Below, piece by piece: positions 51,152 through 59,568 of a stretch of DNA of 64,000 nt (the first letter of the stretch is position 1; the number at the start of each line of letters is the position of its first letter). This DNA comes from CBDFNN01 sp965250215 (GTDB taxonomy: Bacteria > Bacteroidota > Rhodothermia > Rhodothermales > DATKEJ01), in contig CBDFNN010000004.1 in the NCBI GenBank assembly GCA_965250215.1, positions 1,736,001 through 1,800,000 of the forward strand, written 5' to 3'. Under the pieces are notes generated by a model that made no database searches, had not been told where the DNA came from, and was given only the letters and a program-made list of their open reading frames with translations. Made by a program: the position numbers and the translations under genes.

Positions 51152-53176
51152 CTATCGGGCTGGAAAATAATACTGATTGATATAGTCCCTGACCATTCGT
51201 TCCGCTGAAAAAGCCGATGGCAATTTTGTCATTGCCGATCTCATCCTTTCAATCCAGTCTTTAGGAAGGCCTCCTTTATCTCTCGTGTAGAAACTTGGGA
51301 TGAGCTCGTTTTCTAAGATCTCATACAGGAAATCGGCGTCTTTTGGGTCTTGCATAGACGCATCTTCGATGTTGGCTGAGGCATCATCTCCAATGGCCCA
51401 TCCGTGCGTTCCATCGAATCCTTCAGGCCACCATCCATCGAGGACAGATAAGTTGAGACCACCGTGGATAGCAACTTTCTGGCCGCTGGTGCCACTTGCT
51501 TCCATCGGTCTTCTCGGGTTATTTAACCAAACATCGGATCCCGAGACCAAGAAGCGCCCAATTTCCATGTTATAGTTCTCGAGAAACAGAACCTTGCCGT
51601 TGAATGATGGGTCTTTGGCCACATCATAGATTCGTTTGATTAAGTCTTTTCCACCCTGATCTCTGGGGTGAGCTTTGCCAGCAAATAGAATCTGAACCGG
51701 CCGATCGTGATTGTCAAAAAGTCGGCGAGCTCTTTCTAAATCTGAGAAAAGAAGAGTCGCTCTCTTGTAGGTAGCGAATCTCCTAGCGAATCCAATCGTC
51801 AAGGCATCCGGGTCAAGTCGAGTTTCACCCAATTTCTCATTCACATAATCGATGAGTCTGCCTCGAAGCTGGCGTCGGTAGGCCCAGAGAGATTCATCAC
51901 TAACATCATTCAATGCGGACCATTTTGAACTGTCAGCCCGATTAGATTTCCAATCCGAGATGTGCTTGGATACAAATTCTTGGGCCTCTGGCGCACTCCA
52001 AGTTGGGAGATGGACTCCATTGGTTACGTGTCCTATCGGGATATCTTCTGGTATGACATCTGGATAGTTTTCTTGCCACTGCCGCCTGGCAACCTCGCCA
52101 TTCAGTTTTGATACTCCATTGGATGTTCTCGCCATGTCCAGGCCAAGAAGCGTCATCGTGAAGGATTCGTTTTCATCTGAAGGATCTATTCTGCCAAAGC
52201 GGATCAGTTTTTCTATATCGAGTCCAGATTCTTTTGCATAGCCCGAAAGCTCCTTCTTAAAGAGTTCAGGAGAAAAACGATCATGGCCCGCAATTACAGG
52301 CGTATGTGTCGTGAACACACATTTTTCTCTGACGATTGGAAGAGCGTCTTCGAAGCTCGATCCTTTTTCTATTTCTTCTCGAAGAAGTTCAAAAATTAGA
52401 AAGGCGCAATGTCCCTCGTTGAGGTGATAGACTTCGGGGCTCATTCCTAATTGCCGAAGTAGCCGGACACCACCAATTCCAAGGATAATTTCTTGCTCGA
52501 TTCTCCTTTCTTGTCCACCGTGATAGAGCTTTTTGGTTAGCTCTCGCATCTCGGCGGAATTTTTGTCGTTGTCGCTGTCTAGCAAATAGAGGTCAATGCG
52601 GCCAATAGAAAGTTTCCAAACTTCTAAATCTATCAATCCTTCCTCTAGAGGGACTGATATATTTACTCGGTCACCCCTGCTATCGACTACTGCCTCCAAT
52701 GGGGCGGTTTCGATGTTCATGCTGGGATAACTTTCGCTCTGAATTCCGTCAGGACTCACAAACTGTTCTCCGTAGCCGTCCCGTAGAAGGAGACCTATAG
52801 CCGTGAATGGTAGATCGAGGTCAGATGCAGCCTTGGTGTGGTCTCCTGCAAGTACGCCAAGTCCTCCTGAATATAGTCGGAGGCTCTCATGCAGGCCGTA
52901 TTCCATGCAGAAATACGCGACTTCTGGCTTGCTCGACATCTCGCCCTTTTCGTTCATGTAGGATTTGAAATCGAGATGCACTGCGTTAAGCTCTTCCACA
53001 AGCTCAGGCGAAAGGGTGCAATCTTCGGGCAGTGTTGCTAATACAGCCAATGGATTATTGGCGTTTCCCCTAAAAACCTCTGGATTTATCGTCTCGAATA
53101 TTTTCAAGGCTCGGGGATTCCAACTCCACCAAATATTCGATGCGATATCCTCGAGCAATGGACGTACTGATGACAT
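51152..53176 (-). CDS. glgP: Alpha-glucan (glycogen) phosphorylase, short type
   Basis: A 674-residue PLP enzyme that releases glucose-1-phosphate from glycogen or maltodextrin. It belongs to the short alpha-glucan phosphorylase group (DUF3417 N-terminus: NIWWSWNPRALKIFE). Visible motifs: AYFCMEYGLHESLRLYSGGLGVLAGDHTKAASDL, YHLNEGHCAFLIFELL, FTTHTPVIAGHDRF, GFARRFATYKRATL, LFAGKAHPRDQGGK and the PLP site GTSGQKVAIHGGLN with Lys567. It lacks the regulatory N-terminal region of classical ~830-residue GlgP. A 111-base divergent promoter region separates it from prmC. Confidence 0.94.
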   Translation of the reverse strand: MSSVRPLLEDIASNIWWSWNPRALKIFETINPEVFRGNANNPLAVLATLPEDCTLSPELVEELNAVHLDFKSYMNEKGEMSSKPEVAYFCMEYGLHESLRLYSGGLGVLAGDHTKAASDLDLPFTAIGLLLRDGYGEQFVSPDGIQSESYPSMNIETAPLEAVVDSRGDRVNISVPLEEGLIDLEVWKLSIGRIDLYLLDSDNDKNSAEMRELTKKLYHGGQERRIEQEIILGIGGVRLLRQLGMSPEVYHLNEGHCAFLIFELLREEIEKGSSFEDALPIVREKCVFTTHTPVIAGHDRFSPELFKKELSGYAKESGLDIEKLIRFGRIDPSDENESFTMTLLGLDMARTSNGVSKLNGEVARRQWQENYPDVIPEDIPIGHVTNGVHLPTWSAPEAQEFVSKHISDWKSNRADSSKWSALNDVSDESLWAYRRQLRGRLIDYVNEKLGETRLDPDALTIGFARRFATYKRATLLFSDLERARRLFDNHDRPVQILFAGKAHPRDQGGKDLIKRIYDVAKDPSFNGKVLFLENYNMEIGRFLVSGSDVWLNNPRRPMEASGTSGQKVAIHGGLNLSVLDGWWPEGFDGTHGWAIGDDASANIEDASMQDPKDADFLYEILENELIPSFYTRDKGGLPKDWIERMRSAMTKLPSAFSAERMVRDYINQYYFPAR

Positions 53177-53287
53177 GATTAGGTTAATTTTAGCTAGTTT
53201 CGTAGATAGATTCTGACTTCCTCCGGCGCAAAAAATAACGATATTTCTGCTTCTGAATTTTGAACATCCTAGGTATATAGACGGACG

Positions 53288-54136
53288 ATGACAGCAAGAG
53301 AATGGTTAGACAAAGCTTTGGAACGAATTGAGGAAGAAAAACGAGCGATTATCCGGTCTGAGCTTGAGTTATTGATAGAGGGGATTGCCGGGATAGATCG
53401 ACTTGATCTTTATCTGGAAAAAAGCCAATTGTCAGGGAAATATTTTGATCAACTGGAGCGAGGTCTCTCAGACCGAATAGATGGACGACCCTTGCAACAC
53501 ATTCTGGGCAAGGTGAACTTTGCGGGTCTGGATATTAAAGTTGATGCTAGAGTCTTGATTCCCAGACCTGAGACAGAGTGGATCGTTCATCGAATTCTGG
53601 AGATCGAAGACAAAGGAGTCCCATTTAACATATTGGATATAGGCACGGGGAGTGGTTGCATCGCCCTTGCACTTAAAAAGTCTGCTCCAGAATGGAGTGT
53701 TTCGGGTCTTGACCTTTCGGCGGATGCTCTTTCTTTAGCCCACTATAATGCGACAAATAACGATTTAAATGTCCAGTTCTTAGCAGGAGACATCACACTC
53801 CTTGATGATATAGCGGGTGAATATTCCTTCGACATTATTGTCTCGAATCCCCCCTACATTCCTCTGTCTGAAAAGCCTGAGCTTCAGCCTGAAGTCCGAG
53901 ACTATGATCCTGGGATGGCATTGTTTTGCAATGACGACCCATTGAAATTCTATCGTTGTCTCTCACATCACGGCAAAATGAAGCTGAAAAACGGTGGGAG
54001 AATCTACTTAGAGTGCCATGAGGATTTTGCAAGTGATGTAGCAAACCATTTGGAAGAAACGGGATATAGGAGGATAGAGACTGAGCTTGATCTAAATGGA
54101 AAACCAAGACTAGTAAAGGCGCGATGGCCAAATTAA
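53288..54136 (+). CDS. prmC: Release-factor glutamine methyltransferase PrmC
   Basis: A 282-residue SAM-dependent enzyme that N5-methylates the GGQ glutamine of release factors. The N-terminal helical domain (~1-80) is present; the Rossmann core has LIPRPETEWIV, LDIGTGSGCIALALK, GLDLSADALSLAHYNA and the catalytic NPPYIP (187-192). The end overlaps the AlkA-like gene by 13 bases. prmC usually follows prfA; prfA is not seen here. Confidence 0.95.
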   Translation: MTAREWLDKALERIEEEKRAIIRSELELLIEGIAGIDRLDLYLEKSQLSGKYFDQLERGLSDRIDGRPLQHILGKVNFAGLDIKVDARVLIPRPETEWIVHRILEIEDKGVPFNILDIGTGSGCIALALKKSAPEWSVSGLDLSADALSLAHYNATNNDLNVQFLAGDITLLDDIAGEYSFDIIVSNPPYIPLSEKPELQPEVRDYDPGMALFCNDDPLKFYRCLSHHGKMKLKNGGRIYLECHEDFASDVANHLEETGYRRIETELDLNGKPRLVKARWPN

Positions 54137-54765
54137 TTCGTCCAGAGTTGGATGCGAAAAAGGCAGTTAGAATATTAACTCGCCGTGACGGCCCGATCGC
54201 GGAAGTCTTTTCCATTATTGGCCCTCCGAAGATTGAGATGAGTCCTTTCAAATCTCCATTTCACTCTTTGTCCAAAGCGGTTGTTTATCAACAACTGTCG
54301 GGAAAGGCAGCTGGTACTATTCACGGTCGGGTTATGGATATTTTCGGAGGGTCCTCGAAATTCTCGGCAAGGAAAGTTCTAGATGTCGCTGATGAAGAAT
54401 TTAGATCTGCGGGACTTTCTGGTGCCAAGACTAGAGCATTGAAAGATCTTGCATACAAAACAAGTTTGAGGCAACTTCCGGGAGCCAAAGCTTGCCTTTC
54501 TTTGTCAAATGAGGAACTGCTCGAACGATTTACCTCCGTGATTGGAATCGGGCCATGGACGGTTCAAATGTTTATGATGTTTACTCTCGGACGACCAGAC
54601 GTGTGGCCTGTTGGTGATCTCGGCATCAAACGGGGCGTTCAAAGATGTTTGGGAATGGAGTCCTTACCAAGCTCGAAGGATCTGGTGGATATAGGAGAAA
54701 GATGGAAACCATATCGAACCGTAGCGTCATGGTATCTTTGGCGAATGGCTGATCTGAAACCATAG
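54124..54765 (+). CDS. DNA-3-methyladenine glycosylase (AlkA-like)
   Basis: A 213-residue HhH-GPD glycosylase that removes alkylated purines from DNA. Motifs: FHSLSKAVVYQQLSGKAAGTIHGRV, AGLSGAKTRALKDLA, the helix-hairpin-helix VIGIGPWTVQMFMMFTLGRPDVWPVGDLGIKRG with catalytic Asp165, and the end ERWKPYRTVASWYLWR, all typical of the AlkA/MAG family without the N-terminal AlkA domain. It overlaps prmC by 13 bases, so they are likely co-translated. Confidence 0.93.
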   Translation: MAKLIRPELDAKKAVRILTRRDGPIAEVFSIIGPPKIEMSPFKSPFHSLSKAVVYQQLSGKAAGTIHGRVMDIFGGSSKFSARKVLDVADEEFRSAGLSGAKTRALKDLAYKTSLRQLPGAKACLSLSNEELLERFTSVIGIGPWTVQMFMMFTLGRPDVWPVGDLGIKRGVQRCLGMESLPSSKDLVDIGERWKPYRTVASWYLWRMADLKP

Positions 54766-54826
54766 ATACAAATGCTCATTTGAGGCTGGCACCGGTTTAG
54801 ATATTTCAAATTGAATCCAATGGTTA

Positions 54827-55948
54827 ATGCGAGAAGAAGTTAGAAAAGTGACAGTCCTATTGGGTTCGTTCTCAGGAGGAGGATCCGAACGTGCAATGAT
54901 CAACTTTTCGAACGTTTTGGTCAAAAGAGGATTTGAACTTTCTGTTATCGTCTCGAGAGAAGAAGGGCCTTTTCGATCACTTCTTGATGAGTCCATCCCT
55001 TTGTTCGTTTTGGATGGTGGCATGTTAAAATCGATCACCAAAATTAGGACTCTAATAAGGAGATTATCGCCTGATATCGTTTTTTCGTCTCAGATCCACG
55101 TAAATCTTGCCGCCGTGTTTTCATGCATAGGGCTCTCGCCACGCCCAAAAGTAGTTCTTAGAGAAGCCACAACTCCTTCTGAAGATGCAAATCGTTCCAG
55201 TGGTCTGTCGGCTGCTTTGCTTTTTTTCGCTGCAAAACGAATGTTTAAGCGAGCGGACTCGATGATTGCCGTGAGCGAGGATTGCAAGGAAGACAGTATT
55301 AATTTCTACGGTCTTGACAGGAAGAAAATTAGGACCGTCTACACGCCCTTTGTCAATCAGGAGTTACTAGAGCGATCAAAAGAGGTGATTAACCATGAGT
55401 GGTTTGATGGCTCCCATAAGGTGGTTGTGAGTTTAGGGAGAGTCATGCCCGAAAAGGATTTTGCAACCTTGATCAAGGGCTTTGCTATAGCGAGGAAATC
55501 GCAATCCGCGAAACTTGTAGTTATCGGAGCTACTGGCAGAGCTCCAGAATACTTTCAGTCTCTTCTTGATCTCGCTAGGGGTCTCCGAATTGAGGATGAC
55601 ATTGACTTCATTGGTTTCAAGCTTAATCCATTCCCATATTTGGCCAATGCTCATGTTTATGCTCTTTCCTCTCTCTACGAAGGTCTTCCAGGGTCCTTAG
55701 TTCAAGGTCTTGCTCTCGGTTGCAATGTAGTAGCGACCGATTGTAAAAGCGGACCACGGGAGGTTTTAAAAGACGGCCTCTATGGTGAGCTGGTTAAGGT
55801 TGGCGATTTTGAGTCTCTTGGATTGGCCATTTCAAGGGCTCTTTCTAAAGATCTCGATCGCGATAGTGGGATCGAAAAAACTCAAGATTTCACTGAAAAA
55901 GGGACCCTAGACAATCTATTGGACCTATTTGACTCCTTGCTTTCTTAG
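54827..55948 (+). CDS. Glycosyltransferase, GT4 type
   Basis: A 373-residue GT-B fold enzyme. The N-terminal domain has the FSGGGSERAMINFSNVLVKRGFELSVIVSREEGP loop; the C-terminal domain has VVSLGRVMPEKDFATLIKGFAIAR, IVIGATGRAPEYFQSL, FIGFKLNPFPYLANAHVYALSSLYEGLPGSLVQGLALGCNVVATDCKSGPREVL, with the Glu-x7-Glu-like SSLYEGLPGSLVQ donor site. It transfers a sugar in surface polysaccharide or glycolipid synthesis; donor and acceptor unknown. It stands alone rather than in a polysaccharide cluster. Confidence 0.92.
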   Translation: MREEVRKVTVLLGSFSGGGSERAMINFSNVLVKRGFELSVIVSREEGPFRSLLDESIPLFVLDGGMLKSITKIRTLIRRLSPDIVFSSQIHVNLAAVFSCIGLSPRPKVVLREATTPSEDANRSSGLSAALLFFAAKRMFKRADSMIAVSEDCKEDSINFYGLDRKKIRTVYTPFVNQELLERSKEVINHEWFDGSHKVVVSLGRVMPEKDFATLIKGFAIARKSQSAKLVVIGATGRAPEYFQSLLDLARGLRIEDDIDFIGFKLNPFPYLANAHVYALSSLYEGLPGSLVQGLALGCNVVATDCKSGPREVLKDGLYGELVKVGDFESLGLAISRALSKDLDRDSGIEKTQDFTEKGTLDNLLDLFDSLLS

Positions 55949-56023
55949 CATCTGGTGGGAAGGTAGTATATTGAACACATCTCGAAGCAGATACCCCTCG
56001 TCAATAAAACCGATTCCAACAAA

Positions 56024-56728
56024 ATGAATGCTTTAGTCCAACGAACGTCACTTCTTCTCATCTTGATTTTGGGCACTTCGCTTGTAGCATGTGAAGAGAA
56101 AACCGAAATGGAGGAAATGACTGAAAATCTCGAGAATGCCCAGGAGGATATCGAGAAGGCAGCGAAAAATCTTGAAAAGTCATTAGAAGAAGGAGAGCTT
56201 GACGACGCTATCGACGGAATTGCAGGAGCCCTGGGGGCTTTGGGGAAAGCTGTTGGCGATGAGGATATAGTGGTGATTGAATTTAAAGATTTGAAAGAAC
56301 TGTGCGAAGAAGAGCTCGGAGACTTTAAGCGTGTTTCTAGCTCGGGCGAAAAGACTTCGACCTTTGGTATAAGCGTCTCAGAGGCAAATTGCAGTTATAT
56401 CGATGAGGACACAGACGCAAGTCTTGATTTGAACATCGTCGATATTGGTTCTATGTCTGGCCTTGCAACTCTTGGATTAGCTTGGGCTAACTCCGAGTAT
56501 GAGAGGGAATCTGACGATGGATATGAGAGGACAATAGAGTTTCGCGAACATCGTGCGCTTGAGACGTTTAGCTATAGAGACGGGAAAAAGGGGGATGGCC
56601 TCTTTTCAGTATTTGTCAACAAAAGATTGCATGTTGAATTTGAAAGTGATGGAAGTACAGAGAGTGACCTTGAGGATGCTAGAGACGACTTCGATTGGAG
56701 ACGGGCAGAGCGCATGTCGAAGAAGTAG
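56024..56728 (+). CDS. Hypothetical lipoprotein with N-terminal coiled coil
   Basis: A 234-residue protein with a lipoprotein signal: hydrophobic core LLLILILGTSL and lipobox LVAC (Cys23). Residues ~24-65 are strongly charged and heptad-like (MEEMTENLENAQEDIEKAAKNLEKSLEEGE), likely a coiled coil. The remainder is acidic with two Cys (LCEEEL, EANCSYID) and alternating strands and helices. I recognise no family. It lies 25 bases ahead of rsmB. Confidence 0.8.
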   Translation: MNALVQRTSLLLILILGTSLVACEEKTEMEEMTENLENAQEDIEKAAKNLEKSLEEGELDDAIDGIAGALGALGKAVGDEDIVVIEFKDLKELCEEELGDFKRVSSSGEKTSTFGISVSEANCSYIDEDTDASLDLNIVDIGSMSGLATLGLAWANSEYERESDDGYERTIEFREHRALETFSYRDGKKGDGLFSVFVNKRLHVEFESDGSTESDLEDARDDFDWRRAERMSKK

Positions 56729-56753
56729 GACCCTGAAGCCATTTACAAATTAG

Positions 56754-58028
56754 ATGGCAAAAGTTGATCAAGCCCGATACGATGCTTTTGAAAAGCTGCT
56801 CAAAATGCAGCAAGCATCACAGTTTATTTCACACAACGACGACGACTCGTCCTTTTCCCAAAATCCTAAAGCGACTCATCTCGTTGCCGGTGTCACTCGT
56901 TGGCAAGCTTGGCTCGATTTTATCATCGATAGTTTCGTTAAAGGAGATCCTTCGAAGTTGCAAGATGAACTTCGAATTGTGCTCAGGCTTGGCGCATTTG
57001 AGCTTTTAATTCAGGAGGAGGTGGCTTACGCTAGCATCAATGATGCCGTAAATCTTGCAAAAAAGAAGGTCATGGATCGAGCTGGAGGACTGGTAAATGG
57101 TGTCCTCCGAACGATCGACCGGCAAAGAGAAAGTCTTCCAGAGCCAAAGGCGAATCCTCGCACAAATTATTTAGCTGTGACGAGATCACATCCTGAGTGG
57201 ATGGTTAAGCGCTGGGCTGCTCATATGAGCGACGATGAACTCGTAGCATTGCTAAATGCGAATAACGAGGTCCCAAGATTTTTCATGCGGGTCAATACGC
57301 TTAAATCTTCGATAGCTGACCTTTCCAAGAAATTTGACTTAGCTGGGATTGCCTATCGGGAGGTTGAGGATGATCCCTATTTATTTGAAGTCCTTCGCAT
57401 CAAGCCAATTCTGAATTTTCTCAAAGAAGGAATGTGTTTTGTTCAAGATCGTGGTGCTGGAATGGCCGCAGATCTTCTAGCTCCCAAACCAGGCGAAAGT
57501 GTTCTTGACATGTGTGCTGCGCCAGGTGGGAAATCGATGCAGATAGCCGGGTTAATGCAGAATTCTGGTCGATTGGTAGCTGCCGATCTTAGCCAGCGGC
57601 GTTTGGAAATGGTCAAACAGAATGCTGAGGCCATGTCTGCCACAGTTGTCGAGCCGTATCAAGGCGACATGACCAAGACGAAAGCAAACGAGATTGGGCG
57701 TTTTGACGCGATTTTGCTAGACGCTCCCTGCTCCGGGACTGGAGTTCTCTCAAAAAGAGCTGATCTTCGTTGGAATAGAAAAGAAAGTGACTTGAAAGAC
57801 TTGATTGAACTTCAAACGGCTCTATTTCGGTCAGGCTTAGACTTACTGGTTCCTGGCGGGCGTATAGTTTATAGCACCTGCTCTATTGAAGCAGATGAAA
57901 ATGAGATGATCGTCGAGTCTATGTTGCAAGAAAACCCCAAGTTGAAGCAAGTGGAGGAAACTCGACGAACGAGGCCCGACAGGGACCAGTGTGACGGAGC
58001 ATATAGCTGCCTTCTGGAATTGTCCTAA
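56754..58028 (+). CDS. rsmB: 16S rRNA (cytosine-967-C5)-methyltransferase-like RsmB
   Basis: A 424-residue RsmB/NOP-family enzyme. An N-terminal NusB-like helical domain (~1-135: RLGAFELLIQEEVAYASINDAVNLAKK, GGLVNGVLRTIDR) precedes the RNA methyltransferase domain with VLDMCAAPGGKSMQIAGLM (SAM binding), LLDAPCSGTGVLSKRADLRW (Cys326) and YSTCSIEADENE (nucleophile Cys376). It methylates C967 of 16S rRNA in E. coli. The stop sits inside the 5' arm of an imperfect inverted repeat. Confidence 0.94.
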   Translation: MAKVDQARYDAFEKLLKMQQASQFISHNDDDSSFSQNPKATHLVAGVTRWQAWLDFIIDSFVKGDPSKLQDELRIVLRLGAFELLIQEEVAYASINDAVNLAKKKVMDRAGGLVNGVLRTIDRQRESLPEPKANPRTNYLAVTRSHPEWMVKRWAAHMSDDELVALLNANNEVPRFFMRVNTLKSSIADLSKKFDLAGIAYREVEDDPYLFEVLRIKPILNFLKEGMCFVQDRGAGMAADLLAPKPGESVLDMCAAPGGKSMQIAGLMQNSGRLVAADLSQRRLEMVKQNAEAMSATVVEPYQGDMTKTKANEIGRFDAILLDAPCSGTGVLSKRADLRWNRKESDLKDLIELQTALFRSGLDLLVPGGRIVYSTCSIEADENEMIVESMLQENPKLKQVEETRRTRPDRDQCDGAYSCLLELS

Positions 58029-58112
58029 ATCTGGATCTTTTTAAGGTATTCAATAAGCAGAAATCGTTGGATTTGACTGGTTATATCGCCCGATAAAATA
58101 TCCAGATTCGGG
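58024..58112 (+). repeat. Imperfect inverted repeat overlapping the rsmB stop
   Basis: Arms 58024-58041 and 58095-58112 match in 15 of 18 positions in inverted orientation (core AATCTGGAT/ATCCAGATT), with a 53-base loop. The first arm includes the stop codon. There is no T run after it. It may stabilise the mRNA 3' end. Confidence 0.5.
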
Positions 58113-58297
58113 CTTGTGTATCTGTCGCTTTAAGGGGAACGAATCTATACAATTCAGGTAAAGCTCGACTGAGGAGGCAACGAGAACTGTTGCAAAACTT
58201 AACTTCTTTGGCGAGTTGTTAACAGACCACATCTAGAACTTATCACTATCAGAACTGCTACCAGGTCTTTTTTCTAGCAACAGAACAGTTAAGCTTG

Positions 58298-59413
58298 ATG
58301 TTTTTACGAGCACGCGAATTCAAATCACTTTTTCTCAGCCTTTGTCTAGTAGCTATTCCCAGTCTGGGAGTTGATGCGCAATCAATAGCTAAATACGGAG
58401 CGGAATTCTTAGAAACTGGCGTAGGAGCTCGGGCGCTAGGGATGGGCGGAGCCAACATCGCCTTGGTAAACGATGTCACCGCAGGCTATTGGAATGTCGC
58501 TGGATTGTCAGGACTACAGTATCCACAGGGAGCTTTCATGCACGATGAGCGATTTGCTGGTGTCGTGTCATATGATTACGGTAGTATCGCATTTCCAGTG
58601 ACTAATCGATCTACCTTCGGGGTCACTTATATACGATCCAGTGTAGACGACATCAAAAACACTTGGGGGGCATGGGACCCTGTAAGAGATCAACCTCGAC
58701 CGAATCCTGAGAACTTTATTACCACCTTCAATGCGGCTGATTATGCCTTCTTGCTAGGATACTCAAGAGCATTGAGCCGGAATTTATCTCTTGGTGTTAC
58801 GGGTAAGATTATCCGAAGAGCGATTGGAAAATACTCCAGAGCTTGGGGCTACTCGTTTGACCTGGGAGCGCAATATCGCACTCAAAAGTTTATGTTCGGA
58901 TTCAATATTCAAGATGCATCGACGATGCTATTGAGCTGGAGTGTTAACCAAGAAAGACTGGCGCCACTTCAAGAAGTTTTTGGAGATATCGTACCCGAAG
59001 GAGGTACTGAACTTATTTTACCGGTGGCAAGACTGGGTTCAGGAGTTCTCATTCCCCTAGCGGACGAAGGACTTACTAACTTCACCGTTGGAGCTGACCT
59101 AGACCTTCGATTTGACGGATTGCGAACTTACGCTATCGACGCCGGAGGGATGTCTCTGCACCCCCGAATAGGTGGTGAGTTGAACCTCAAAGGAATCGTT
59201 GCCATTCGCGGTGGCATCGGAAATATTGGAGTTTCTGACAAGTATGGACTAGAGTATTCTCCTTCTGTTGGAGCAGGTGTTGACGTTAGGCAGATTTCCT
59301 TCGACTATGGCTTTGGCAACTTCTCTGGACTTTCTTCGGGTCTAGGATATTCTCACCGTGTGTCCTTTATGGTGACGCTTGAGCAGCCAAGGTTGAGAAG
59401 ACTTATTCAGTAG
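58298..59413 (+). CDS. PorV/PorQ family outer-membrane protein
   Basis: A 371-residue exported protein from the ATG at 58298 (signal peptide ending near VDAQ). The start SIAKYGAEFLETGVGARALGMGGANIALVNDVTAGYWNVAGLSG is the PorV/PorQ-family signature, related to FadL-like 14-stranded barrels, and the rest alternates short strands (FGVTYIRSS, LLGYSRAL, LGVTGKII, GFNIQDAS) up to the terminal HRVSFMVTLEQPRL. PorV-like proteins shuttle T9SS cargo to the attachment complex, fitting the T9SS cargo at the left end. The exact subtype is not decided. A 269-base gap with the rsmB repeat lies upstream. Confidence 0.87.
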   Translation: MFLRAREFKSLFLSLCLVAIPSLGVDAQSIAKYGAEFLETGVGARALGMGGANIALVNDVTAGYWNVAGLSGLQYPQGAFMHDERFAGVVSYDYGSIAFPVTNRSTFGVTYIRSSVDDIKNTWGAWDPVRDQPRPNPENFITTFNAADYAFLLGYSRALSRNLSLGVTGKIIRRAIGKYSRAWGYSFDLGAQYRTQKFMFGFNIQDASTMLLSWSVNQERLAPLQEVFGDIVPEGGTELILPVARLGSGVLIPLADEGLTNFTVGADLDLRFDGLRTYAIDAGGMSLHPRIGGELNLKGIVAIRGGIGNIGVSDKYGLEYSPSVGAGVDVRQISFDYGFGNFSGLSSGLGYSHRVSFMVTLEQPRLRRLIQ

Positions 59414-59519
59414 ACAATTTAGGCTGTCGTTGTAATTTCTCTCTTAAGATGTTTTCCGAAATGGTGTTTGGAAAAATCCCAGGAGCTTTGAAAGCGCAAC
59501 GATGGCCTAAATTGTTTAC
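59410..59519. repeat. 23-base inverted repeat overlapping the PorV-like stop
   Basis: Arms 59410-59432 and 59497-59519 agree in 20 of 23 positions when one is reverse-complemented (core ACAATTTAGGC / GCCTAAATTGT, then TCGTTG / CAACGA), around a 64-base loop. The first arm contains the TAG stop of the PorV-like gene. It lies between convergent genes and has no T run, so it is not a normal terminator. Confidence 0.75.
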
Positions 59520-59568
59520 CGTCGTATCACTCCCTCGTCAAATGATTCCGACATTTTCGTTCGCGGGT

